Origin: Dissophora ornata
Lineage: Eukaryota > Mortierellomycota > Mortierellomycetes > Mortierellales > Mortierellaceae
DNA: 64,000 nt
Direction of reading: 5' to 3'
NCBI GenBank assembly: GCA_025201705.1
Contig: MU616578.1
Location: 43,334 to 107,333 of the forward strand
Positions within the stretch are counted from its first letter, which is position 1; each line of letters begins with the position of its first letter. The position numbers were made by a program, and so were the translations under genes. Below, in pieces: positions 1-12,447 of this stretch. Below the pieces are notes generated by a model. The model did no database searches. It had not been told where the DNA came from and worked only from the letters and a program-made list of their open reading frames with translations.

Positions 1-76
1 TCGTATACACACACTTTCGCTCGAGCAACGCGCTATCCCACCTTCTCTTTCCGCCACCAGGGGCCTCGCCTCATTC

Positions 77-1008
77 ATGCCCAGGAGAAACACCAACGCC
101 GAACGGCGCGCGTGGAAGAAGCGCAACCAAAAGCGCCCCCAAAAACTAGAAAAGGTCTTTGAGTGTCTCCAGTGCGCACGAGGAAAGACCGTCGGATGCA
201 AAATGTAAGTCTTGTTACGTTTCTATGCTCCATGTTTACTGGACGTCTTCTTTACTTCATCGAATAGTGTTTGATTAATGATCGTCGTCGCGAAGCCGCG
301 TCGTCTGTACGGTAAAAGGAACCAGTCTACTGTGACACATGAATGTCCGTTACTCATGCCCCCTCCCCTACCCCGAAAATTGCTTTAGCGACCACGGCTG
401 TCGGATCGGGAGTCTGACCTGTAGCCTCTGCAACATCGCCTATTCCTGCGCTATCAGCCGTACGTATTTTTTTTCTCTTTTTCAGTTGCCACCACCACAT
501 TCGTAGTAAAAGTAATAGAGTCTTTTTTTTTTTTTTCGTAGACCTCGACTGCGAGGTTGATGTCTATCATCAATGGGTCGATACCTGGGAAAAGACAGAC
601 TCGTCAAAGAAGGCTTCAAATGAAGTGCAGAGAGTCTGTGGGGCCCAAGGACGCGAACCTCAACAAGTTCTGGATCAAACTCAATCCTCTGTCCAAGATC
701 GAGCCTCCATCGAAAGTGACGCTCACGACAACGACAAAAACAAAGACAAAGACGCGACCAAAGTCCAAGCTCAGGCCCAGACCCAGACTCGCGTGTCCTG
801 TCAGGCGATGAAGAAACGCCTCATCAACGCCGCTGCTGCTGTTGCTCATGCGCACCTGAAAAGGAAGCAAAAGCGGTTACAACAGATCGAGCGCACCCAG
901 GAACGGCGCAACAGCCTGAACCAGACCCCGATCCAGGTCGGAGGCCAAGTCCAGTGTCAGAACGGCGTCAGCTGGGACTACACGGTGCTTGACGAACGTG
1001 AATCCTAA
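77..1008 (+). CDS. ELF1/ELOF1-type zinc-ribbon transcription elongation factor, divergent, with long tail
   Basis: Exons 77-204, 389-459 and 542-1008 join in phase into 221 residues. The first 85 or so match the Elf1 (Spt4-like zinc ribbon) family, which travels with elongating RNA polymerase II in the nucleus. The start is basic (MPRRN..RRAWKKRNQKR), then FECLQC, SLTCSLC (two CxxC pairs) and the family ending EVDVYHQWVDTWE, equivalent to PVDVYSEWIDACE in known members. Usual family length is about 80-145 residues; here a further 130 residues of Gln/Thr/Lys-rich sequence follow, ending at a TAA. Introns have GTAAGT and GTACGT donors; the second has a T-rich acceptor. The start is the first ATG in frame, but the window begins only 76 bases upstream, so a further 5' exon cannot be excluded. 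The family call is firm; whether this is the main ELF1 or a diverged paralogue is unknown. Confidence 0.8.
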
Positions 1009-1335
1009 AGACCGATTCGCGACACCTGGAATCACATGGGCAGCAACGTTTGAATTTGAAATCATCGTGCATTTAGCTTACGCCCCACACATTTGACGTA
1101 CATCGCTTGGATCATGTTGCAGCATTTGTATATCTTGTACTTGCGCAAAAAAAAAAAAAAAAAAAGCTCGTACACAGGTCCCACAATAAAGAACACGCTG
1201 TTATCATATTTTCTGTTGCGCATCTTCTGACCATCTTCACTTTAATCAGAGTCATTTCGCTTTCAACGTGATAAGGATGGTACGTGCAAGAGAATCGAAT
1301 GTGAGGTTGAGAATGGAGGAGCATGGCGGGCCGTA
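1009..1335. other. Convergent 3' flanks of the ELF1-like and zinc-finger genes
   Basis: Two genes converge here. The stretch holds an A homopolymer near 1147-1165 and no credible reading frame. Confidence 0.6.
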
Positions 1336-4162
1336 TTATTTAGATCGATCATAGTCATGTTCACGAATGGGACCACGATAGTGCAGATCTTGATGATTAG
1401 GTGCGCGGTCACGAGGTGGAGCTTGGGGATATTGAGAGGCGTAGTGATGGTGCCGACTGTCGTTAGCACGAGAGTCAGGGTACTGTGTCCTCGGAGGGTC
1501 CTGGCCGTGAGCACGAGTATAGCCAGATGTCCCTGGCTCCGAGATCCCGCCCCCGTGGCCGTTTTCCCAGCGCTCTCCTTGCTGTGAGGAATACGAGTGC
1601 ATTCCTGATGGAACCTTTGAAGACGGGCTTGGTGAAGATGTTGCATAAGAGGAAGATTGAGGAGAGTGGGGAGGGCCATGATGATACGCATCAGATGGAT
1701 GATACGCATCGGATGGGTGATCACGGTACGCTGGCGTTGCGTAGAAATAGTCGTGGCTGTTGGGGTAGTGGTGCCCGCTGGTTGATGGTGGTGGAGGTGG
1801 CGGTGGCTGACGATGGGGTGAGTGGTGGTAGCTTGATGACGCATGTTGGTGTGGTGGTTGCTGTGGACGTTGGTGTTGAAGCATCGCCATCTCTCGGAAA
1901 CTGGTCATGGTCAACGCAGCCTCTTTTTTCTGACGCATCTCGTCGCTGTCCTCATCCTCGCCAATATCAGATCCGTCTTCCCTCTGGAGACCGTGTCCGA
2001 TAGCTCTCTCTCCTCTCCCATTCTCTGAGCAATCATTCAAAGCCCCGCTCCCAGGAGCGACACTATTGGATGCAGAAATGCCCAGCGATACCGCATGTGA
2101 TTGTGATGGAGAGCGAGACGACTGTGTAATATCTGAGTCTGGCATAGAGCGGGATGCAGGTGTTGATCTCGATCGGGGTACTTCATTCTGTGTAGCCAAT
2201 GGTCCATCCCCACTTGTAGGACTTGTCGTGCCTTGTCGATTGATGTCGCCTATTCTTTCGGCGTGCTCGTTTAACGGCGGCGACGTTGATTCTATTGCTG
2301 TATGTGGGGAGTTATGGGTTGCAACAGCCGATGGCGTGGAGGGTTGAGACAACGATGTTGAGAATGCATCATCCCGAGGTGTCCCTGAAGGAGTTGTGTT
2401 TGCGGATTGTGGTAAGGATTGAGTCTGGGGGAGGGATGGAGAGGAGGTCGCTGAGGAGGATGATTCCTGCGGAATAAAGAGAATTGTGCCGCTGTGGGTC
2501 GTCCGCTGATGTGTAATCAATCTAGCGAGCTGGGTATAGGTTGCTCCGCAGCGGTTGTGGCGACAAACATAAGGTCGTAGTCCTTGGTCAGTGTGCACAA
2601 CCCGATGATGAGACAAGGAAGAGGACTATGAGATATTCAAAAAGGGTGAAAATGTGAGCTGAATGCAGTCGATTGGGACTCGAGATCTTTGGCAGCGAGT
2701 GAGTACATACAGTATGAAAGGCTTTCTGACAATCCTTGTACCCGCACAAATACGGCGGTTTCCCGGAATGGATCCGGTAGTGCGTCGTAAGTCGGGAAGC
2801 GACTGTAAACTCCTTTCCGCATCTAGGCCAGCTACAGCGGAATCTAATTTGGATCGAGATACGGTAATTAGTAAAATAACAGATTCCAAAAACGTTTAGA
2901 AGGCTCACATACAGATATTGTCCATGCTGTCATTATATCCGTCAGCAGTGATAACAAAGAGCAGGAGTGAATGACGCGCACCGATAGGAGCACCATACAC
3001 AACGCAAACAGCATCGGAAGATATGCTTAGCCCCGCACTGAAGGAAATGAGATCGATCGATGCGCTCCAGGAAATGGAAAAAAATTAAAGAAATAATAAC
3101 AGCGAAAAGTAATAACGTACTTCCCATCGGCATTCCTATCGAAATCTGGTGTAGGGCTCGGCAGAGATGATTCCTGGTCGGCTGCATCATCGCCTTGCAT
3201 ATCCTGGAATGTTAATGTCGATGATAAGCCTTGTTTCTGAGTCCTCTGTTGTCTGTCCTGGCCATCCTTATCCGTCATCACAAAGCGGATCTCGAGTGGC
3301 TGCGACTCCGTCTCCGGCTGATTTGGAGATATGCGACCGCCCTTCCTGGTTGGTTTCTTTTTTGTTCCTGATACCGCCCTTGAGTCTAATTGCTCCATGG
3401 GGCTTGAGTGGAAGGAGTCCTGGAATGATGACGGTGACTCGGCTGCGAAAGAAACGAGGATGGAGTATGGTCTGGTCAGTATTTAGGACCAACACGTGCA
3501 AGGCGACCCACAACCTGGACATGTAATGAATAAATACCTTGGTTGCGAGGCTTTTTCTTGGCAGTGGACAGAGATGAGGACATTTCCTGCGGAGCATTGT
3601 GGTTCATTGCCAATAGTCCCAGAGCACCAACGCCACCACTTCCAGCTCCAGCTCCAGCTCCACCTCCCGTGAGTCCTCCTGTTGTTGCAGTAGTTGATGT
3701 TCCAGCCACTGTTGGTGCTACTGCTGTTGTCGCTGTGGTGCTGCCCGGCGTTGACAGAGCAATGGTCGGCTCTTTTGTTGACTGTACAGGTGCGCTAGCG
3801 CGGAAAGTATGGGTGCTGTAACCATTGTTGGTCTCGTTGGGCTTGATTTTCTGGTATGTTCCAGGGCTACCGCCGTTGGCCTTGTTGTTATTACTGCCAG
3901 CAGGAGGATTAGGGGTGTTGCTGTGGGGCGACGAGGACTGTACTTCCAGCTGAGCGACGGAGACCGAGTTGGAGTGCTTTCTGGAGAGGTTGGTCCCTGT
4001 GGTGATGCTGAGCGGGGTATCGAAGCGGAGGACGGTAGTTGCAGAGGCTAGAGAGGGTGGAGACGGGGATGAGGACCTCCCCTGGCGATGGGTGATGCCG
4101 TTTGTTGCTGGCAGGGGAGCAGCAGCAGATCCCGGTGGATTCAAGATTTGCGAGAGATTCAT
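1336..4162 (-). CDS. C2H2 zinc-finger protein, three fingers, probable transcription factor
   Basis: Four exons on the minus strand, 4162-3538, 3442-3121, 2843-2711 and 2625-1336, join in phase into 789 residues. The N-terminal half is Ser/Thr/Gly/Ala-rich with no known fold. Three consecutive C2H2 fingers lie at about residues 317-400 and are visible only after splicing: FRCSWPRCGKEF..HYRIH, YLCGYKDCQKAF..HHRVVH and YVCRHNRCGATY..HQRTTH, all with the CX4C spacing of Zap1/ZIC-like fingers. The C-terminal 390 residues are Ser/Pro/His-rich and disordered-looking. Role inferred: nuclear DNA-binding regulator; target unknown. The start is the ATG giving MNLSQILNPPG, directly behind a pyrimidine-rich leader. 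The intron between exons 2 and 3 is about 280 bases, long for this window, and could hide another tiny exon, although direct joining gives a clean DGKFRCSW reading. Confidence 0.8.
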
Positions 4163-5258
4163 ATTTGGAGAATGGAGGGATGGGAGAGTGCAGCAATCGT
4201 TGCTGGGAATCGGCAAGGGGTGGAGCAAGAGCTAAAGGAGAGGAAGGGATGGGAGAGGGAGAGGGAGAGGGGTGTGGGTTTCTTGGGCCGAGGGAATGAG
4301 GGGAAAGGTGGTGGTGGTTGTGGGTTGTGAGCACAAAAGACAAAAAAGGGCAGGGCGGAGAAAGTTGGATTGGCCCTTGGTCTGGAGAGAAGAATGGCCC
4401 AGCCTCCAGTGAGATCGAGGCGAAGGAGAGAGAGGGACGGCGGGAGAGCGGGGAAGGGGCGGCGCAGGGAGGGGGAAGAGGGATGGAGGCAGAGGTCGAA
4501 GGAAAGGAGCAAAACCAAGATGGATGGGCCGAATGGAATGAATGATGGATGGGTGACGATGGCATGGGGCAGCGGATGTCTTGTCCGTAAAAGGAAAACG
4601 AGGGCAGGGATTGCATGTTTTTCCGTCCCATGTGTCCGTAGCCCTGCAGCTGCTCGTGCGAAGACGCAAAGAGCTGGAGGGACCCGACATATGGAGATGT
4701 GTGGACACGAACGGCTGCTGAACAAGCAAGCTTATTCACCCATGTGCCCATGTGTGTAGCCATCCATGTCTTTGGCCGTGCTTGTAGCCATGCCTATCAC
4801 ATCCGCTTCTCGTCCGCGCCCCTTGCCCAACATCCTGGTGTCGTGCATCAAAATTGATTGCCGTTTTGAGCACACAAACAATTTTTGCGCTAGTCCAAAA
4901 ACGCTCGCAGCCTCACAACATAGTCCATGCATCGGCGCTCGCTCTACCTCACACCGGGAAACGCATCTGTCCGCGTGCGTTATCATGACCCACCGCTGCA
5001 ATAGCGACTCTGCTGGCGCTTGGTCGTGTCCTCTCGCCTCGCCCGATGTTGCCACGACCGCCCATCCAGCTTCGCCGCCACCGACTGACCCACTGCTGCA
5101 CCCGTGCGCATCGTGAGACAATTCATCAGTGTGTAGTGTGTAGTGATCACACGTGACATCATGTCCGTGAACCTTAAAAAAAAGCGCATATTGCTCGCGC
5201 ATTCAGCTGTAAGTCAGCCACAGAACCTTTTAATGATAAATAAGAAATTCAAATACAT
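4163..5258. promoter_or_regulatory. Intergenic region and probable promoter of the zinc-finger gene
   Basis: About 1.1 kb between the start of the zinc-finger gene and the stop of the ABC transporter, both on the minus strand. From 4200 to 4520 the plus strand is strongly purine-rich, so the transcribed strand leader is CT-rich, as before other starts in this window. Overlapping open frames on both strands are low-complexity shadows; none is supported. Confidence 0.5.
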
Positions 5259-8200
5259 CTAATAATCTGTCCTCGGCAGGGTATCGAATTCCGCATCTTC
5301 AGGCAAACGCAACACAATTCCTGCTCCTGAAGCTGAGCTTGCAATCGAGCCTCCGTCATCCTCATCGTTTGGTTCGTCATCGCCGTCATTTCGTTCCTGG
5401 ATCTCGGACCAGGACCAAATACCTCGGCCTGACAGAGTCAGCTTCTGTTGGTGGTATCGCTCCAAACTTGTGTGATGGCAGACAGTGATGCATGTGATGT
5501 TCAACAACTGGCACTGCTTGAACATTGCATTCTCCGAGGCATTGTCCATCGAGCTTGTAGCCTCGTCAAGAACTATGCGGGGTTTGCAAAACAAAGGTGA
5601 GAGAATGGAGCATTAGTTTGTTTGTTTGTTTGTTTGTCTGTTTGTTTGTTTGATTTTTTGCAAATTCCCTTTCCCGTTTTTCTTCATTGTCTTACCAGCA
5701 AACGTAGGACGCGCGTAAAAGAGACGCGCAAAGGCCATCTTTTGCTGCTCGCCAGGCGAAAGCATCTTGTTCCAATCCAGAGTATAGGTGAAGTCAAAGT
5801 CCTCAATCACCTCGACAATATGGTCCAACCGAGCCAACTTTAGAACTCTGATCACATCCGCATTTGAGACGCTAGCCGCAGTATCCTTATTCGGGTATAC
5901 AAGCTGTTCGCGAAGAGTTCCATAGGTCAGGTAGGGTATCTGAGGAAGAAAAATAACGTCCTTACGATATTGATGAGGAAGAATGATTTGTCCTGTTTTT
6001 TTGTAGCAGAGAAGCAATGGGGGTCATTTTGTCAACTTCAAGGGACATTGGATTCAAAGCGAAAGAAGCCTGCCACAATCGTTTCAAAGACATCTACCTT
6101 TGGAGACAGGCCATAGCCCACCCATGGCACGCAAGAGAGAAGTTTTTCCGGCACCTAGCAGATATTACAAAACATGTGTTATATGAAATAGTGTTCCAGT
6201 CTGATTCGTCGAGTCAAGCATCGGCAAAAAAAATACGTGCTAAAACTCACCATTGCGACCGACAATCATAGTGTTTACTCCCGCGTCAAATCCGAATGTA
6301 AATTCTGGTATATACAGAAAAGTCGGGAAGAGTTAGTCCACGCTGAAACTTCAACTGCTTTTGAAAAAAAGGGCAATGAACGGTATACTGTTGATCTAAA
6401 GAGCGCCTACCCGAGAGTACCAGATCACCAGCAGGCGTATTGAAAGTGACATTTTCGAGTCGGATCGACGTATCGGATGACAAGGTTTCCTCATGTGGAA
6501 AGTCAATTGCAATGTTCTCCATTTCCGTGTTCAAGTCGTCCAGGGCTTCCATAAGCTGCCCCAAACGAGACGTGTAACCTGCAAGGTCAGAAAAGTCTGT
6601 GCCGCTTTGGATAATCTTGGAGAATTGATACGTGAGATACATTGACACGAATGAAACCTAAACATCGAACAAACCGTGAGAATATCAGTGCGGGTTGACA
6701 GTTAGTGATCTGTGTGCAGCGGTCATTGATATCGCGCCTCAGAGTTATCTCGTGGCCAGGGAAAAAGAAGATTGACTGATTCACCTTGCTGATAACGGCC
6801 GAGATATCTGAGGGTGGGAGACCATCATAGACACCCATGAAGATCGGGATGGAGATGATCACATAACTCAGGATAGAACCAAAGTAGGACACACTTTGCT
6901 GAAGGACTACAGGGAAACACAAACAAAACACAGCCACGCATGAGAACACACAGACATATAGAGAATGTGGCGGGATTGTCAGCCCTTGCATCATGCAATA
7001 CTCCATCAGATCTTTGAAGACGTACACGTTAGCGGTAGCTCCTTGTGAATGACAGTGAGCTGTGTCTTGAGCAACACATCTAGCAACTGGTCCGCACTCT
7101 CTTTCGCTTCGCCTTCGCCGCGACTGAATGTAATCGATTCTGCGTATTGACGGAACCGCACATGCAGGTATCTAAGGAGCGCGAAGAAGTGCGTGAGAAT
7201 GCATTTAGTCCCTGACATCGCTTATGGGAGGGAGTGTGCTGATTCAATAAAGTCGTGAACGCTCACCTGAAGTAGCCCTCAGCAGACTCCTTGTAGAAGA
7301 CAGCATCGACAATCGGATTGATCAACAGTCGACTGATAATCGCGCTGAGGATAAAGTAACCGTAGATGCATAGCGGTCCAACATATCCAGTCATTTGCCA
7401 ACATTGCCATGTGTAAAAGGCGATAAGCAAAGGGATGATGATCAAATCCTCAACCATCTTCTTAATGGACTCTGCCATCTTGTCGATATCTTGGGTGATG
7501 CGCTGGTCTCTATAATATCAGAGTCATGGCAGAAAGATGAGATGAATTTTTCAAGGACATGAATCGTGGGAACATGGGAACATTGATAACGACAGGGCTT
7601 TGGGTGTGTGTGTGTGGCTAACTTACGGGTTGTCGACCTCCTCCTCGTGCATGAACAAGATTCTGTAAAAGAGCTTTGGCTGGATGTAGATCTTGTGAAA
7701 ATAAAGCGTCAAGGTGCGTCGGGTCTCCAACGAAAGCAGACTCCCGAGAAGGAAAATAATGCTTTTACCCTATAGAGTCGTGTGACAACAAACGGGAGAT
7801 AATGTGGGAGAACAAGGGTTCGCGTCAATTGAAGATAGGTTTTTCCCTCTTTCCGGTCATGCAAATTACTCCGAAACCATGCAGGGGAGACGGCGCAAAG
7901 AGACTACGGGACGAAGGGTAAGCAGTCGGGAATAAAAACGATCAAGAGAAGAGAAAGCTTACAAATCCAGCAAGAAAGACCGTTATCAATGAGGAGATTA
8001 ACAGCCTGAAGAAGGCAGACGAGTCCTTGTCTCCTAGGACCTTGTAGTACTTTGAGGGGATAGTGCCCACAAAGTAAACAATTGTCTCGTTCACACAGCA
8101 GAACAGTGTCATGGTAATGTAGAGCAAGGGGACCTTGCACTCCCTGGTGAGCAGGACTTTCACTATCCTCCAGAGCCGCTTGGCGAACAAACGGTCTAGG

Positions 8201-8466
8201 ATGTACTCATCCTCCTTCTTGGGCAGAGTGAAGCCATCAATGGTTGGCCCGGTACCCCTTGCAGTGGCTCCTGTTCGCCATGAGGTGGTCGAGCTGGAGC
8301 GGAGGAATGATGGTTTTAATGACTTGAACTTGTCGACAATGGACTGGAAAGGAGCCTTTGGAGTGGAGAGATTGTCACAGGCGAATCCATTCTGGTCATC
8401 AACGGAACCGCTTACAGTGCGGTCCTCGTCTCTAGCATCCTCCTCGGTCGGAATCAGACGGTACAT
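5259..8466 (-). CDS. ABCD-family ABC half-transporter, ABCD4-like (cobalamin export type)
   Basis: Ten exons on the minus strand, 8466-7963, 7769-7627, 7509-7267, 7171-7026, 6906-6785, 6657-6411, 6304-6251, 6154-6098, 5992-5696 and 5572-5259, join in phase into 708 residues, the normal size for a half-transporter. Residues 1-100 are a polar leader; the membrane domain follows with family signatures GTIPSKYYKVLGDKD, DNPDQRITQDID and YFGSILSYVIISIPIF. The nucleotide-binding domain has Walker A GRNGAGKTS (about 483-491, built across an intron), the ABCD4-type signature LSPGEQQ, Walker B FAVLDEA, and an H-loop in TVCHHTS. These resemble human ABCD4, which moves cobalamin out of lysosomes, more than the peroxisomal ABCD1-3. 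Substrate is inferred. A homodimer is expected. An upstream in-frame TTG is not used; the ATG of MYRLIPTEED is preferred. Confidence 0.88.
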
Positions 8467-9413
8467 TGGTTGAAGGGAGAGCAAGGGAGCGGAAAGTCTT
8501 TGGGACAGAAGGGACGCACACGAGATAATCGATCATTCCGCCACTGTTTGGGTCACAGTCAGTGCCTGATGGGCACGTGATCTCACTCCTCCCACAAATT
8601 CCGTAAACAGCTCTGCCGGAAGACTCGCCCACCAGCATGACCCACTGTACCGACGTTTGTACCACATAGTCCCGTGGACCACATAAACCACTCTGTTCTG
8701 TTGGACACACAAACATGCCAATAAGCAAAATGGGCCGTGGCTGTGGGCTGAAAAAGACAACGATAGACCATTCTTGTCGATATTATTACCGACTCATGCC
8801 ATCGTTGCAGCGAACCTTCGTTTACCTTTACATCCACCCCCTTGAGTTTACTCACACGACTTGGCAGTCTGCAATGAAGCGAGAAATGAGCTCAAAGACT
8901 ATGCATGCACCTTATGAAGCACCACGCCGGCAAGAAAGATGACTAAGGATCTGTTGGTAACCAAAACACATAAATTGCAGCGCTTTAAACCAATCTCCCA
9001 ACACGAACAGCCTTCTTTGTCCAGCACATTGATTGGTTTTGCTCGATCGCTGCTGTCCCTCCACATGCATGTCGCGCAACGGCTCTTTCCGTGAGCTGCA
9101 AACAGAAACCCGCTTTTATTATTTGGAGGATATCCATAGCCATAAATGGAATAACGCTGATCCCTGAACCCTAATCCATATAAGGTTTTGATCCATTGGT
9201 CTGTGCGGCGGGTGATCAACCATCAGTATGAAGGCAAATAAAAGCCAACACGGTTCTAAAATATAAAAAAAAGTATTGTAACAATAGCCGATGCGAGATA
9301 AAGAAGATGCAGGTACAAAGATTCTGAAAACAGGAAAAAATAACAGCACTAAATGATTAACAAAAATAACGAGAATAACATCATAGAAAATCCGAGAAAG
9401 TGGTTCCTTCACT
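8467..9413. other. Intergenic region upstream of the ABC transporter
   Basis: Holds the 5' flank of the transporter gene and the 3' flank of the deubiquitinase gene. Open frames here lack codon bias and family signatures. No RNA gene was recognised. Confidence 0.5.
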
Positions 9414-12400
9414 TCAGAGAGAGTTGGGTAGCTTCTTGTTGCCACTGTTCTTGTTCTTTGCAAACTTTGGCTAATACACATAGCGATAAAAAAAAGAGGG
9501 ACAGTCAACATCACATCATCAGAAATCTAAATAACGAAAACGACGAAACGAAAAAAAAAAGCCCGTTCATCATACCTTGATTAGATTGCGAACATCTTGC
9601 TCTGACTGGAACTTGTTCGCGACCTTTGCACCGACAGCGACTCCGTCCACCATATTCTTGTTCTTAACCTTCTTGACTTTTCCGCGATCGTATTCAACAT
9701 CGTATGCATCGGGGCGATGGTGCTTAGGTTTCAGCGACCGCAGCACTTCCTCGCGACTCTTCGCCATGTTCGGATTCATCTCTTCCCATGTAGAGACCTT
9801 GCTTCCCAGCATATGCTTCACCTCACCCAACATTGCCTCTTTGACGTCAGCGCTCTTGAATTCTGACTCACGCTCAACCAGAGCTAACAGCTTCTCGCGT
9901 TTGGTGATCGAGGACTCGTTATGGGACACCACGATGGCCTGGGTCACCGATCTGGGCTTGACAGTCCAGCCATCCTGCTCCACCTCATCCGAGTAAGCCT
10001 CCTTCTCGTCCACGTGGCTCTCCTCCTTCTTTTTCTGATCATTAACTTTCAGTTGACGGAGCTCTTCTGCAACTGGTGACTTCATAGCTCCTTCCGTTAC
10101 CTTCCAGTCAGAATGTGGCCTAGTCGGGATCATAATCGCCACAGGTTTAGGCTTAGAGAGCTGAGAGACCGAGGTATTAGAGACGGCGTCCAGATCTGCT
10201 AATGGGCTCAGGTGTTTGGAGGATGTAGTCCCGTTTAAGAGTGGTGCGCCAAAGATTGATTTGGGGCTGGATGATGCTAATGATGCTAGTGGTGATGATG
10301 ATGCTGGTGACGAAGTCGCAGACGATGATGTTGTTGATGGCGAAGCCGAGGAAGATGTCGCGAGCTCGTAATCACTCGGTCCAGATTTCGCTTTAAGTTT
10401 CTCCATTTTTTTGGCCCGCTTGCGTTCCTTCTTCAGTTGCAACCTCTCCTCCTTGGACAGTTGCTGCCCCTCTTCGACCTTGGGACGCTTCTCCTTTGGC
10501 GCGATGGACGAGCGGTCCACCTTATCGCCAATCTCGTCTTCATCATCGATCCTTAACCGCTTGATTTGGGCAGGCGCGGACTTGACCCCATTAGCTGCGC
10601 CGTTGACCTTCATTCCGTTTGGTGTGGCAGGCTTTGGTACTCCCTTCTTATCCTGAGTGTAGAACAGCATGTAGGCATTCTGGCTCAATACTGTTTGGAG
10701 ACTGACTACGCTCACCTATTGATTCATTATAGTCAGAGAGCAACAGTTAGTGTTCTGAACCGAGCTGGCTACTTATAAATGTTATAGAGATTAGAAATAG
10801 AGCTCAGTGGTATTTACATGAGAGTCGTTCATAGAGTACCAAATGCCGTTAGAACTCTTGACGTAGCAGTAATAATGTCCGCTATGGCATGACCCTCCTG
10901 CATGGACAAGCACCGCGTAGAGGGTGTAAGAGAGGTCGGGATGCTTCTTGTTCGTGCTCATCACAGCGTTAAGCTCCAGTTTCGTATCAAAGTTGACGTG
11001 TCTGTTGATCTTCTGGCCTGTGAATGTAAACCTCTTCAGCTGAATGCACAAGATCTTGGGTGCTTCGTAGATGGTCATTTGCTTTCGCGCATCCACCAGC
11101 ACCTTACACCTTAATGCCATTGGAGACGACAAGAGCACATCAGTCCGAGTACCTCATTGGGGCTAGCTTAAATCAAGTGCGGATGAAACTCGACTTACTT
11201 GTCACACTTGTACTGGTTACCCTTGGTGAGAATTTCTGGTTTGGTATAGTCACGGAGCGCCTTTTGCACACTCTCGGCACCCCTGATGTCCAAGTTGATA
11301 TCCAGAAAAGTCTCGAAGGTATTGGATTCATAACCGCACCTCATACATTTAACTTGACTTTGAAAGTAGCCTCCAAAAATCTGATGGATAACAGTTGTTT
11401 CCTTGATTCGGTTATCCAGTTTGCTATAGTGACGATAGACATGTGTGTGGTCAACGACTCCGCCTGATTTGGTGGGTTTCGTTGCACGCAGTTTCGAACG
11501 CGGGTTTTTTTATTAGACATCAGACATAGTTCACTTACCTATCGTATCCAACTAAACAGCTCTTTTGGAGAGCATCGATTAGGTATCTAGCAAACTCGTG
11601 AGAGTCCTCCTGGCGCCCGATCCTGAACTGCTTCCCGATATCTATCAACGAGTCATTTAGGCAGCAAAAGTCAGTGATGTGGAACCAAAAATAGGGTTGT
11701 GGATGAAACCACGGACATCCTCTCTGTTCAGACAGATGTAGTGCCACTTACTCCGGAGACGTCCTACAATGACCTTTGGTGCGATAGCCTCGTTCATGGA
11801 GTGTGAAAAGCAACGTGCGACATGCTTCTCCAGCAAGCACATCATGCAAAAGTTGGTCGTCTTGCCTTTTGGATGCAGGTGATGGGATTGAAGAGGTACG
11901 GGTCAGTGACAGGTACCAGGGAGCGTTGCACAAATTTCAAGGAGCGCTGCATGCCAAAATAACAGGTGGCAGTCTGTGCATGACCGAACGCGCAATGCTT
12001 ACAGGAACTGCTGTGCTGGTTTGAGAGTAAATAATTGGCCAAGGGGGCGGTGTAGGTCAGACACTGCAGGACAGAGTTCAAAAAGCAGGTGTTTCCGAGG
12101 TTGCTCAGCCCTGGGCCGATGGGACGGGGCTGTGGCCAGGCCAACTGGACCTTCTCCTTGCTGAAGAGGACCTTTGCAGGGAGTCTGAAGCCATTGGGAT
12201 CCTCCGTGACAACGCCGGAGGCCGAGTTAGCCGAATTGCCAGAGTAGAGGGCAGAGGGCACAGAGCTGGGCGAAGATACTGAGCCGTTCACAGGTCCATC
12301 TGATGGGGTGTTGATAGGTCTGTATTTCTTTTTGAGGCGCTCCTGCTTGAGGTCGAGGCGGGTTGATTCCTTGAAGTGGATGCGACGAGCATGGAATGCC

Positions 12401-12447
12401 TGGTTGCTCTTTCTCATGAGCTGAGAATCAACCGTCAGCGCCACCAT
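9414..12447 (-). CDS. Ubiquitin-specific protease (USP36/USP42, Ubp10-like)
   Basis: Minus-strand exons 12447-12003, 11865-11752, 11641-11539, 11423-11199, 11109-10818, 10715-9576 and probably 9470-9414 join in phase into about 791 residues. The catalytic domain (about 110-410) has the Cys box [17 protein letters not shown], a first zinc-ribbon pair FCMMC, the [14 protein letters not shown] helix, [14 protein letters not shown] and CDKCK forming the second zinc pair, the [10 protein letters not shown] strand, and the His box [13 protein letters not shown] followed by WYSMNDSHV. The enzyme removes ubiquitin from proteins. A Ser/Lys-rich tail carries [16 protein letters not shown], like the DEEFDRGKEKKIK motif near the end of USP36, which suggests a nucleolar role (inference). 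If the last intron (GTATGA donor, 105 bases) is not removed, the protein ends one residue past the donor, with stop at 9570. The start is the first ATG ([10 protein letters not shown]). Confidence 0.88.

Noticed and set aside
4159..4763. Overlapping long ORFs on both strands upstream of the zinc-finger gene
   Set aside because: They follow the CT-rich/GA-rich composition, have no domain and overlap in three frames; better explained as promoter/leader.
9119..9514. 131-residue hydrophobic ORF on the minus strand
   Set aside because: It covers the USP 3' end in another frame and has no membrane-protein family resemblance.
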